A stretch of 27,128 nucleotides of DNA, taken from positions 1-27,128 of the forward strand of contig JAAAIG010000529.1 in the NCBI GenBank assembly GCA_015852425.1. Reading direction: 5' to 3'. The stretch's first letter is position 1. Every line of letters begins with the position of its first letter. The notes beneath the pieces are model-generated. The model made no database searches. It was not told the origin of the DNA and saw only the letters and a program-made list of their open reading frames with translations. The position numbers and the translations under genes are program-made. The stretch comes from Gryganskiella cystojenkinii (Eukaryota; Mortierellomycota; Mortierellomycetes; Mortierellales; Mortierellaceae). Positions 1 through 10,039 of the stretch are shown piece by piece.

Positions 1-146
1 CCGGGGAAACGGTGCTGATTTAGCGCGCTTTCTCAGCTGACTCTCATATCGCCACACTGTTAGAATGAGAGGCAGTCATGTCGTCCTTAAGTTCAAAGGG
101 TGTCCACCTGCCAGGCAACCATAACAGAGGTTCCCTGTCAGGATGA

Positions 147-982
147 GCACACCCAACTGGGGAATCTTTTTTTTATGACCTAGAATATGTATGTACGGAA
201 ATGAAAGGAACTCGTAGCCTGTTTGTTTTGTTTTTATTTTACCACTAATAGGGTCCAGCTTCTCAAAAAAATCTACTAAGGTCCACCTGTGGCACCAGCA
301 TGTTCAAGAGCTCCCCAATGCTGCCTACTTTTTGTCTGAAAAAAGACCTCAGGATTTCGATCATATCAAGTTCCTGGCAGCTCTCGACCCTGCAAGTGAT
401 GATCGCCAAGTCGTCTCGTCTACCTGGAAAAAGGAGGTGGTTCTTGTTCTCGAATCCAGCAATCTGGCCGGAAATTCAACAAGCTGGTCATCGTTTGGCT
501 CGCGAATGGGTCTCAAAGAAATCTGCTCGTGAGAGGTTTTGGACTAATCTCGCGAACAAGGAGCTGGAAAGTAAGGTGGAACGGCGGAGAAAAGCAAAGC
601 TGGAACGCCTTACGTTGCAACTGGAAAGACTACGGAACAGGATGATCCAAGCAACTTGGAATTTTTAGATGTTGACGAAAATGGAGAATCTACATACGGT
701 CTTGATGTTTTATTTGCAATCGAGACTCCAGACACTCGACCTGATGATGATGTTATGTCCGCGTATTCGGCTGATGTTGTTAGAAGCGTTAATTTGCTAT
801 CCACTGGTACAGAATCAACTGGTACAGAGCCTTCAGTAAGGGAAAATAATGTGGAAACTGTGTCTGTATCAGCTTTATCTCCAGGATCGGGAAACTGGAA
901 AGCTATGTGGACAAACACAAGAGATAAAATGTCAAGTACTCTTCTTATCAAAGGAGCCAGGTTTCAGCGATGGGAACGTTGA
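147..982 (+). CDS. 3' part of an unrecognised spliced gene
   Basis: I do not recognise the product. One continuous reading frame appears if two introns are removed: 189-250 (62 nt, GTATGT donor, CTAATAG end) and 529-594 (66 nt, GTGAGA donor, ACTAAT inside, AAAAG end). The exons are 147(or earlier)-188, 251-528 and 595-982, with TGA at 980-982. The frame is blocked by a TGA at 144-146, so an earlier splice site or the true start is unresolved and may lie left of the window. The C-terminal part is acidic and rich in Ser, Thr and Asp, with no membrane segment or catalytic motif that I can name. A competing open frame at 300-668 contains a basic Arg/Lys/Glu-rich stretch and could be the real one if the gene is frameshifted. 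The alternative is therefore a pseudogene. Splice signals are seen; gene status is inferred. Confidence 0.4.
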
Positions 983-1416
983 TCCTTGTGAATCACTTCT
1001 ATCTACCTACTCGTCAGAGGTTACTGTCAACAGGATAATAATTGTATCCGTTATCCCTGCCTATGGCATTTCATTGCCATCTATGCGCCAAAGGAAACTC
1101 CCCGCTACATCTCCCCCCCCCACATGACCACCTGCTGGAGAAATAACGAAATAAAGCGTTTGACAAGGGGATAAAATCATATTCTTGCTTCAGCGACCCT
1201 TTCTGGACTTTTCCCTGTCTTTGTTCCCTTCTACATCCACGGATATTGACTAGAGTAGAGTGAGTATACTCAGAGTCTGTGCTTTCACATTTATTGGTAG
1301 GGTTAACGCTCCAGTGTAATCGCAATGATCTTTGTGACTTCTTTTGCAAAGGAGGATCTGAAGGCGTGAATTCGTTGAGGGTACGGCTCTTTCTCTTATT
1401 CTCTTGTCGGCATCCA
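983..1416. other. Intergenic region upstream of the F-box gene
   Basis: No gene is supported here. The stretch holds a run of ten C near 1110-1120 and an A/T-rich GGATAAAATC element near 1170, and must contain the promoter and 5' leader of the following F-box gene. The F-box reading frame stays open upstream to 1279, but the encoded extension has no F-box-family likeness. Confidence 0.5.
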
Positions 1417-1998
1417 ATGAAAACGCGATCTCAACAAGGGTCCCGTCAGCCGGTCCGACGATCCACTCGTCGAAGTCAACCGCTTCCTCCACAAGAGCAA
1501 CCACCACAACAACATGAGCAACAGCAGCAGTCATCGCATGAGCAAAAGCTGCAGTCATCGCATGAGCAAAAGCAGCAGTCATCGCATGAGCAAATATACT
1601 TTGCCCCTCAATCGAATCCATTGAGCATTCCAGAAGTGCTTCTAGTCGTGGCAAGAAACCTCGACCGACGTACTCTTGCTGTGTCCTGTCTCCAAGTCTC
1701 AAAACAGTGGCACACAACCCTCTCCACTCTTCTCTGGGAAACCGTCGACCTTCAGCTCTCTTGCCAACCTTCCAAAAACGCTGAAACCACCTCGATCCCT
1801 GCCTCGGTTCTCGCAAAGCATGCCCATCTGATCCGATCTCTCAATCTTTCCGTTTATGATACTGTCAACCTTCCTGATGGGACCCGATTGTCCCTGCCAA
1901 ACCTCACGATCCTTAATATCCACCGATCAAGTGGCACCTGTGAGCCGGATGACGATGATATAGATTCTGACTACCCCTGGGATGCGCACTACGACTCG

Positions 1999-2030
<32 letters not shown>

Positions 2031-3654
2031 GGACGAGGACGAAGAAACGAACCACTCCCGATACCCCGTCCGAAAGAAAACGAAAAAAATCAGCCCAAGA
2101 AAACAAGTCTTGAACGCCCGAGCATCTTTGACAGAATTTGTCAAGCAACACCACCCTACGCTGCAAGACGTGACCTTGAACCGCTTCACGCCCAACGATC
2201 TTCTCGACGCCCTTGCATCCTGCCCCAACCTGCAACGACTCGATCTAGAGGGCATGAATCTACTCTGCTCCCCAGATGACTGGTTGGTTCGATACGATAC
2301 TCTTTGGTCCCGACTGAAATCCTTGTCCCTGAGCGGGCCTTGGTTCTACGATTTGACTGGCGAGGGAGATTTCGATATCGACATGGCCGACAAGATCTTT
2401 GCCCGACTCAAAAATGCAAGACCAACACTGTTACAAGAGCTGAGACTCGACACGGACGATCTCGACATGATGTGTCTTCAGATCCCGACCTTCTTGATCG
2501 AGAAGAGCCCTCAGCTAAGAGAGTTGAGTTGGATCACTGGTCGTAACTGCTCTGACGGTCGTGGAGACGGAAATCATCTACGCTCTTATTCAAGATTCGA
2601 GAGAGACGAGATGGATTGGGATGACCTGGAGCACATGGTTGAAGTGGCTATGGCCTGGTTAGCCCACATGACCAAGAATAACCGACTCCCACACACGATC
2701 GAATCTCTAGCATTACCTGAGGAACCATTCGCAGCCAAAGACCTCAAGCTCCTCCTGGGCTACCTTCCCTCCCTCACAAAACTCGACCTCCACTGGACCA
2801 ATTTCTCGGAATCCAGCTGGAAAGTCCTCTTCCAAGACCACCCGCGCTACCTCACGGACCTAACCGAGTTGAAGTTGACAGACTGTCATCAGCTGAAGAC
2901 GAGTTTGATCCACACTATGCTTTGTTCACTGTCTGGTCTGGAGGTCTTTGAGGCGGATGTGTTCAAGATGGATGAAGTTCAAAGGTTGACGACTTTGCCG
3001 AAAAGGGGCTACCAACCTTGGGCCTGTCTCCGATTACGAGCCTTGTCCATGGCAATTTTGTGTTTAAACAAGGACCAAGAAGCCGCAATCTTTGATCAGT
3101 TGGCGACCCTGTCCAAACTCAGGGACCTGAACTTGTCCATGGATTACCTGTACCGCCCGCCTATGAGGCTCAACGGGGTCGAGATCTCGTATGCTCGGAA
3201 AAAGGCCGTCGAGTTTTTTGCCTCGAGTCGCCCCTCCGTCGCTGGTTCTTCAGGAAACCTGCAGAAATTGAGCATGCTTCGACAGTTACGGAACTTGACC
3301 GGAACAGGTGTTCAAGATGCGCCTGTCTGTACAGAGCAGGACGCTCAGTGGATCCTCATGAACTGGCCGCGACTCGAAACCCTGTCCGGAATCACTATCC
3401 ATACCAAGGCCGAGCTTGTCTTTAAGAATCATCCTTCTAGCAGAGTCGATCTCCGAGACTGTACCGTCTCGGACGTTCCGATCAAAGAAACCTATGCGTC
3501 CTTGTTGGCTTTTGCAAACAAAAAAAAGTCATCGTCAGCGTCCACTTCCCGGAAATCAAAATCAGCCATCTCTGCCGCAACTATGGCCTCCGACTGGTCA
3601 AGCGATGATGAGATGTATGGCGGTGGATATTCGTACAGCTCTTTTTGGCGATAA
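1417..3654 (+). CDS. F-box/leucine-rich-repeat protein (745 aa)
   Basis: This is probably a substrate-recognition subunit of an SCF-type ubiquitin ligase; that role is family knowledge, and its target is unknown. After a basic N-terminus (residues 1-20, several Arg) comes a Gln/His/Ser-rich repeat (about 24-60). The F-box follows at about 68-109, beginning with the typical Ile-Pro-Glu-Val-Leu and containing the conserved Val-Ser-Lys-Gln-Trp. Irregular leucine-rich repeats fill the rest. Residues 195-210 are sixteen consecutive Asp/Glu, followed by a Lys/Arg-rich patch (219-229), an acidic/basic insertion in an LRR loop. I chose ATG 1417 because its first residues align with those of the paralog on the minus strand at 19154-21175 (Arg-Arg-Ser-Thr-Arg shared). 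An in-frame ATG at 1279 would add 46 residues without likeness. It is a single exon with TAA TAA stops. The C-terminus is Ser/Lys rich. Confidence 0.88.
1528..1594 (+). repeat. In-frame 24-bp tandem repeat, about 2.8 copies
   Basis: The unit begins CAGTCATCGCATGAGC and is repeated at 1528, 1552 and 1576 with one base change (CTG/CAG). It encodes an eight-residue Gln-Ser-Ser-His-Glu-Gln-Lys-x unit ahead of the F-box. Since 24 is a multiple of three, copy changes keep the frame, so this should be length-variable between strains. Confidence 0.85.
1999..2046 (+). repeat. GAT-GAC codon repeat encoding an acidic run
   Basis: Five perfect copies of GATGAC (1999-2028) are followed by six GAG/GAC/GAA codons, giving sixteen acidic residues in a row. 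The repeat is near perfect at the DNA level, so slippage as well as selection may have shaped it. Confidence 0.85.
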
Positions 3655-3658
3655 TAAA
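3653..3658 (+). terminator. Poly(A) signal candidate overlapping the stop codons
   Basis: AATAAA overlaps the tandem TAA TAA stops of the F-box gene. Only 95 nt lie between this stop codon and the stop of the convergent WD40 gene, so cleavage must occur inside that gap or within the neighbour's antisense sequence. Confidence 0.5.
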
Positions 3659-3715
3659 CAAGAGTATACTGACCCTGCGCATTCCATCATTGATCGATCG
3701 ACAGCGAAAAAAAGT

Positions 3716-3721
3716 TTTATT
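3716..3721 (-). terminator. Poly(A) signal candidate of the WD40 gene
   Basis: The minus strand reads AATAAA here, about 29 nt past the TGA stop at 3750-3752. Position and sequence fit a polyadenylation signal for the WD40 scaffold gene. The resulting 3' UTR would overlap the 3' end of the plus-strand F-box transcript. Confidence 0.55.
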
Positions 3722-3749
3722 TTTTAGACATAGGGGGGCGGGAGGGGTT

Positions 3750-6700
3750 TCAATCTTTCAAGGACTTGTCGTTCTCGAGTTGCCAGAGGTGACCTTGGAC
3801 CTGACCTACAAGACTCAATAGACCGTCTCTTGTCTCTTTCATCCATTTCCTGGTCCGTGCCTTCTCTTCCTCTTGAAAACGACGACATTCTTGTTGATCT
3901 TGCAGTAAAAGAGGGAGACAGGGGAGCAGCGACGCTGAGTCTTCAACAGTTACGCCCGCACGGTGGCGGGTATCCAATTGACTGGCTTGATTAGCCCTGT
4001 AGGAGATCAAGAACGATAGTTTCTCGAAAGCTTCGGTCAGACTCTCACTATACTCTTCCTGTTCCTCTGCGCCCTCATGAGTTTGATCCCGACCATCATC
4101 TTGCTCTTGAGCAGTCAAACCAGCTTCGGCGACAATCGAGAGGAGAGAATCTTGTTGTCCAATATGCAAAGCTCGCTTTTGATCTGTCACCGTCTCCCAG
4201 GAATTGGAAGCAAAAATCGGAGAGGTCAAAGATGACAAAGAACAAGTCGACATTGCAGTTCCCAGTGGTGGTCGAGAACAGGACCGTTCGCAGGCTCGCG
4301 CCAGTGCTTGATCCAGAGACTGAGCCATCATGGCCATCCCTCCCCTATCGATACGACTCAGTCGGCGTCCACGGTCGTCACCCATAGTCGAGACAGGGCT
4401 ACCGACATCCGCAGGAGATGCCAAGATATTATTGTGATCCAAGTTCACCTTCACATCCTCCACTTTGGTCGTTGCAGTCGGTAGCATTTCTGGCTTCAAC
4501 TGGCCAATTTTCGCTCTGGCGGTGGCTGTCGAAGAGACACACGCGGATCGAGTTCCGCCTGGACTGTCCAAGTATCCCAACTCGGCCGCCTTTTTCTGCA
4601 AAGTCTGCTCATGACTTTTCTCTGCTTGAGTAGCTTCGTTCTCTAAATCCGGCCTCTGCATCCTCACAGTTCCCACTGGCGTTTTGTCGCCTTTAGCTGC
4701 AGTTATGGAGGTTGTTACTGGTTGGCCAATGGTATTCTCGGTGGATCCTGACTGTGGTGGTGTACTCAATCCTGTAAGATACAGGAGCCCTCCTTGACCA
4801 AGTGACACGGATCCAAGACTCCGTTGTTTCCTCTTCCTTGCAGTAACGTGATTTGGAGATCTGGTGTTCAGCTTTTCGCCGAGCGACGATGAGACGCTGT
4901 CAAGCTCCATTTGAACAGTCGTTTGTGGCTCATCGCCACTGCGATCTTTGGAAGTTTGTTGCGATTCGGTGTCTTTGTTATCAGCGGTATTGATCCCCTC
5001 CTGACGAGATGCCGCTCTCGGTGTCGCAGAATTTGACCCGACGCCCAAGAGTTCAGCCTCATTGCGACAATCATCATCCCGCTCCCGATCCTCGGGTTCG
5101 ACAGAGCTAGCTCGTAACAACGCGTCGTCATCTTGCGGTCGATGTCGTACCAGACTCATCATAATCGTCGCCGCATGGGCCGTCAAGAATTTGGAACTCA
5201 GACTACTCCGTCCTGCACCTGAGGGTCTCAGGCTGGCAGCTCGACCCAAACTGCCGCCAGGGGAAGTACTTGTTGGTTCACGACGTAGCGATCCTTTGGG
5301 TGAAGGTGTCAAGACTTCACCCTCCTGAAACACAGATGCTGTTGACCGCAAAGGTGACAGAGCCGTATCACTACCTAGACTTCTGGATCCTGGGCTGGCA
5401 AGGATCGGAGACGAGGCAGCATCACCGAAACGGCGGAGAGACGACAATTTGCTGTCCAGTCGAAGGGGTGAGACATTCAGGTCCTGCTCGTTCTCAATCT
5501 CGGTGTTGTCACTGCCGGTGTCACTGACACTCTCCTCATCACCTTCGTCTGCATCTTCGTCATCCCCATCTCGGCCCTCTGAGGCGGCTTCAGTTCCTGT
5601 CAAATCGTCATCACTGACATGCGGAATACTATCAGTAGGCGAGGAGGGCTCGGGCAGCGTGGTGGGGGAGACCGAATTTGAGCGTCCCAAGTTCGAGGGA
5701 GGTGGTGGGGACGGCTCTGACTGGACTCTGTTACGGCTGGCCACAGAAGAGTCAATCGCAACGAGTTTTTCTGTGACCTTGGTAAGTTCGGACGGATGGA
5801 ATCCAAGACCGTCTTCAAAGCCGGATTCGGTCTCGTCGCTCAACTCCGTATCTTTATCGTCGTCGTCCTCTGCACCGCCGCTTGCAGCAGTATGCATCGG
5901 GTCCATGTGACTGTGATCGCTTAAGGAATGGCGTTGGTCCCGCAGGGTCGTTTTGCCTTCTTTCCTTTTCGATTCCGGAAACTTTTGCACGGCGCTCACA
6001 CTCGCGGTTGTCATGGAGCTTGCCCTTGGTCGAACACCTGTAGACAACCATCGATCCTTCTTGGCTCGCATTCCAGGGGACGCGGGTCTTGAGGATTTCG
6101 CGGAGGAGGTCTGAGAAGTTGTCGGTGCCCTGTCCTTCACTACATTCCTATTCCAAGCTGGAGGCGTGATCTCAGTGGAGTGTCCAGTCCGTAATGGTGC
6201 TTTAGGCGTACCTGACTGGGAAACAGACGTTTGACGAGACCGGTTCAAGGGACTTTTGGACACTGAATTTCTAACTCTTGATCCAGTTCCTGATTGTTGA
6301 AGTGAGGATAAGCTAGAGTGATGAGATGACGAGGGTCGAACGGTCTTGACAGACGTAATCGGTGTAAATGAGAGTTGACTCGGGTCCTGAGTAACCGCTC
6401 TTCCTCTTTGACGGCTCGTTTCAATGCGTTCTCTCGAGTCACCAGCAGCACCCTCGGATCGCACATCAAAGTCGTCGCTCATCAAAGACGTGGTTGAATT
6501 TCTCCGTGAGGATCCTGAGAGCTCTCCAGAATAGCTTGCAAGACGATCGATTGACCGCCTGAGTTTTATCGTCTTCGGACTCGCGCCAACAGATTTTGGA
6601 GGCGGTGGTGTCGGGAATGCTGCTTCCACGGCTTTGGCTTCGAGGTACGAGGGTAGGGTCACATTGTCCTTGATCCTGACTTGGATTCGTCGACAAAGGT

Positions 6701-9700
6701 CACGAGAGAGTTTCCAGACAAGGATGCAACCGTCTGCACTTGTCGATATAATCTTGTCGTAGGTACTATTGAACTTTACGTCAGTGACCAATTCTGCGTG
6801 ACAAATCATGTGGGCCAGACACGATCCATGAAGAAGATCGTAGATCCGGACGGATTTGTCACTCCCACTGGCTGCAGCGATCGTTCCTGTTGGATCTAGA
6901 CTGATATGGGTCATACTACAGATCTCTGCCATTCCAGCAGTCAAGTCATCTCCTTTGGTTTCAGCTTTGAACGACTTGATTGACTTGCCAGTTTCGACCG
7001 CAAATATGTTGAATCGTCGATCTCCAGCGACGACGGCCAGGGTGTTGGTAGGCCCATGCAAGTTCATGTCGTGGAAGGTTGCTCGTCCTGGGGCTTGGTG
7101 GTAAGGCGCAAAAGAAAGTCCATCGTCCGTCTATTTGAATAATTTGTTTTTGGGAGTACTGTCAACATCTACTTCAAATGATAAAAAGGTTAAACAGTCA
7201 TCGAAATATCGAAAATGACATGTACCTGGTGGCTACTCCTAAAGACAACGCTCTTATCCGCGCCGCAGCTCATCATCCTTGACCCATCTGCCAAGAATTT
7301 AATACAGGTGATCGAGGACGAATGGTCATCCAGTGTCTGAAGAAGTGCGTATTGTTGTCGAACATCAAATATGTGCAATAGTCGATCCCTGCCAGCAGTG
7401 GCGACCAGATATGGCGAATTTGGTGCCTGAGGCTCAGTAAAGTCGATCGCCAAAATCTCATTTTCATGTGCTTCTTGATAAGTCAGTAGCCCAAATGTAG
7501 ATAGATCATGTACTCTACTCGTTAGGGAGAGAAAACAAGGGTCAGCAACAAGAAGCGGTCGTATCGTTGAAGCTTCTCGTTTTTTTTATGAATAAAACAT
7601 ATCCCCTGGTTACCGCAAGTTCCCGCCTTTGTCTCCAGAGGCCAAAAGTCGACCATCAGGACTAAACTTGACCGTTCGAATGCCAAACTCGCCTGGCACG
7701 GTGTTGAATCCGGTTTCTGCACCATCTACAGAAATCGTGTCGAAACTCGGAAGTTAGAATACTCAAACTACAGTTGGCACCTCTTTCCGCTCGCTCTTAG
7801 CATGCTCACCTTGATTGTCTGGAGGTCGAATCCAAGAAGCACAGTTCTCATCCACGTACAGCACCTTGACAACCTCGCTCTTAGTGGACGTCGAATCAAT
7901 ATCTTGGATGGTGACTGCATCAACTGACAGGTCCGATATGGACGAATGGAGCGATCTTCCATCATCCAAATGCCAAAACCGGATCGATCCGTCTGCTGAG
8001 TATGTTGCAAAGGTGTGTGGTGGAAAGTGTCGTGCTTCATCGGTAGCAATGCATTCAGGCAATATCTACAATGAAAAATGAAAAAAAGGGAAATGATAAG
8101 TAAATGACGCAAATATTATTAATTTACATTTTTTTGGTAGACTAAAACATCAAGCACGGCCACAGTAGATTACCTCGACACCCCAGACGCAATCAGAGTG
8201 TGCCAGATGGCTTCTTGAAAGCTCGGCGCCGCCATTGTCTCTCATTTGCCACACTGAAAGCGAGCGGTCAGAGTAAATACAGATCAGCGAGTCGGAGGAA
8301 GGGTCGTACTGTGAAGCTAATACGTCTGCGTGGACAGCTTCTGGAGGTACATCTGCCTCATCCGGGTTTACTGACCGTAAAAAAGTGGCGATGGGCTCCG
8401 GTTTCGGTAGAGTCGCGATGTACTTAAGCGATTCAGATTGAAATAATCTATTAGCGGAGAGGTGAGACAAGGTTAGCGCCAAAGAGCAGTGGGCCATGCT
8501 TTTCCAGAGCCTTCTGGCAATGATGTACCTTATTACGCCATCCGTGCATGCACAGACGACCGACCCATCCTCCGTCAGATTAACTGAATAGGCTCCACGC
8601 ACTTGAAGATCAACCCATTTTTCCAGCACTCGGTTCTCGGAGAATTGGCTCAGAACACCGTTCGATGTGATGGCATAGGTAAAGTGTCCGTCATGACTGC
8701 AAACTGCATCCACATAATTGCTATCCCTAAGTTCGCCCAAGATACCTGCACGACCGTCTATCACTTGGATATTGTGAGCCGTTGATGTCTTTTCGGTAGT
8801 GTTAGTAAACAAACTAGGAACGGTACATACTTGATCTGCAAGAGGCTCATATGATGTCTCAGCTTGGCTTACCCCACTCCGTTTACTCGATCCTGCGCTC
8901 AGGTACCAGAACTTCACATGCCTCAGTCCAGCTGTGACAAAGTAAGATCCATCCTTGGAAAATGCGAGCGCGTTCACCTTTGTCGTTACTTTGTTGCTCG
9001 CGATCTGCAATCCTGTTCTCCAGTTCCAGACATGAATGTATCCGTCATGTTGGAAGCCCAAGGACACGAGATGCTTTGAGTTTGGTGAAAACTGAACAGC
9101 CTGTACTCCAAACTTGTGTCCTTGCAGTTCTGCAACTAGCAACTGTGTAGCCACTTCCCAGATCAAGATCCGAGGTTGATGTCCAGTCTATTAGTCAAAC
9201 AGGAAAACGTTCGATCCGTTTTAGCATTCATGGAAGGGGGTTGGATTCTCAAGAATACAGGAGAGAACTTGATACCACAGTCAACCAAAGGGAGACTTTA
9301 CCTCTCCAATGGCCAAAAACTGGCCGTCGGGTGAAAAAGAGAGACAAGAGATCGGCTTGGGTTTGATGTTCTTGTTGCTACTCGGGTTTGAGAGACCAAA
9401 GCTTGAGGCGACAGATGGATCAGATAGAGCAAGCGGCATCAAACCCGCCAGCGGGTTGACATTCACACTTGCCAAAGGGTTACTCATCCATTGGGAACTG
9501 AGGGTCGTTCTTGGAGAACTTCCCAAGGACGCGATTCCTTTATGCCCCACGCTCGACAGCCCATGTGCACTGTTGTTGTTTGATCCTGCACCTCCTGACA
9601 AAAGTGACGAGGGTCCTGATCCTGAGGAAGAGGAGGCATGTGATTCTGAACTTGGTTTCTTTAGTGTGGAACTGCAGAGAAGAGCGACTTGCTTGTCCAG

Positions 9701-10039
9701 CTTGTGGTTGTAGAGGACAACCACACAACCTGCTGCATAAGCGACAAGGTCATGACCCGAGTTGACAGACAAGGCCATCGGTTTGCTCGAGGTCAATCCC
9801 AGTACGCGATCCAATTTGAGCTAAAATATATTATTGGAATGGTCCATGAAGCGTGATCAGTGCTCACGGTTCAATGCATTGAAATGACTGAAGGCAGAGA
9901 GGGGTCGTACCATGCATTCAGTTTCCTTGCGTTTGCGTCGCATGGCAGGACTGGCATTGTGTTGTTGTTGCTGTTGGTGGTGAAATCCTGTTATGGATGC
10001 ATTGTTGGCCGAGATCTGTCGAGGAGTGGCCCTGAGCAT
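3750..10039 (-). CDS. WDR62/MAPKBP1-like WD40 scaffold protein (1858 aa, nine exons)
   Basis: This is a large WD40-repeat scaffold. Animal relatives bind JNK-pathway kinases and act at spindle poles or in stress signalling; the role in a fungus is unknown. I rebuilt it as the complement of 3750-7130, 7226-7514, 7614-7725, 7810-8065, 8174-8447, 8529-8788, 8831-9187, 9302-9820 and 9911-10039. All junctions keep phase and the total is 5577 nt. Residues 48-873 form the WD repeats. Family signatures include Asp-Arg-Val-Leu-Gly-Leu-Thr (47-53), Phe-Val-Thr-Ala-Gly followed by Lys-Phe-Trp-Tyr-Leu, Leu-Asp-Asp-His-Ser-Ser-Ser-Ile-Thr and Ser-Cys-Gly-Ala-Asp-Lys-Ser. From about 874 to 1780 the chain is disordered, rich in Ser, Thr, Pro, Asp and Glu. 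The last 60 residues are helical and charged, like a coiled coil. The total length is somewhat above the roughly 1500 aa of the animal proteins. The start is the first ATG after an in-frame TAA, with A at -3. Residues about 97-195 are a Ser/Asn/Gly-rich insertion. The identity is firm; exon edges are predictions. Confidence 0.88.
8448..8528 (-). other. In-frame 81-nt intron of the WD40 gene
   Basis: GTACAT donor at 8528, CGCTAACC branch-like site, CTAATAG acceptor at 8448. The length is 81 nt (27 codons) with no stop, so the surrounding frame stays open if it is retained. Removing it joins Val-Ile-Arg directly to Leu-Phe, which matches the Val-Arg-Leu-Phe turn of WDR62/MAPKBP1 relatives. Retention would insert a 27-residue, non-WD-like segment. 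Confidence 0.75.
8789..8830 (-). other. In-frame 42-nt intron of the WD40 gene
   Basis: Consensus GTATGT donor at 8830, TTTACTAACAC branch site and AAAAG acceptor at 8789. The length is 42 nt, again a multiple of three and free of stops. The splice signals are the evidence; the protein is not conserved just here, so homology neither confirms nor excludes it. Confidence 0.6.

Noticed and set aside
1989..2255. Minus-strand open frame with a Ser run
   Set aside because: Antisense reading of the GATGAC codon repeat in the F-box gene.
5449..5910. Plus-strand 153-codon Ser-rich open frame
   Set aside because: Antisense shadow of the acidic, Ser-rich part of the WD40 scaffold; codon bias of the opposite strand explains it.
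9857..9867. GTGAGC donor at 9867 for intron 1 of the WD40 gene
   Set aside because: It joins the next exon out of phase; GTACGA at 9910 gives phase 0 and a continuous protein.
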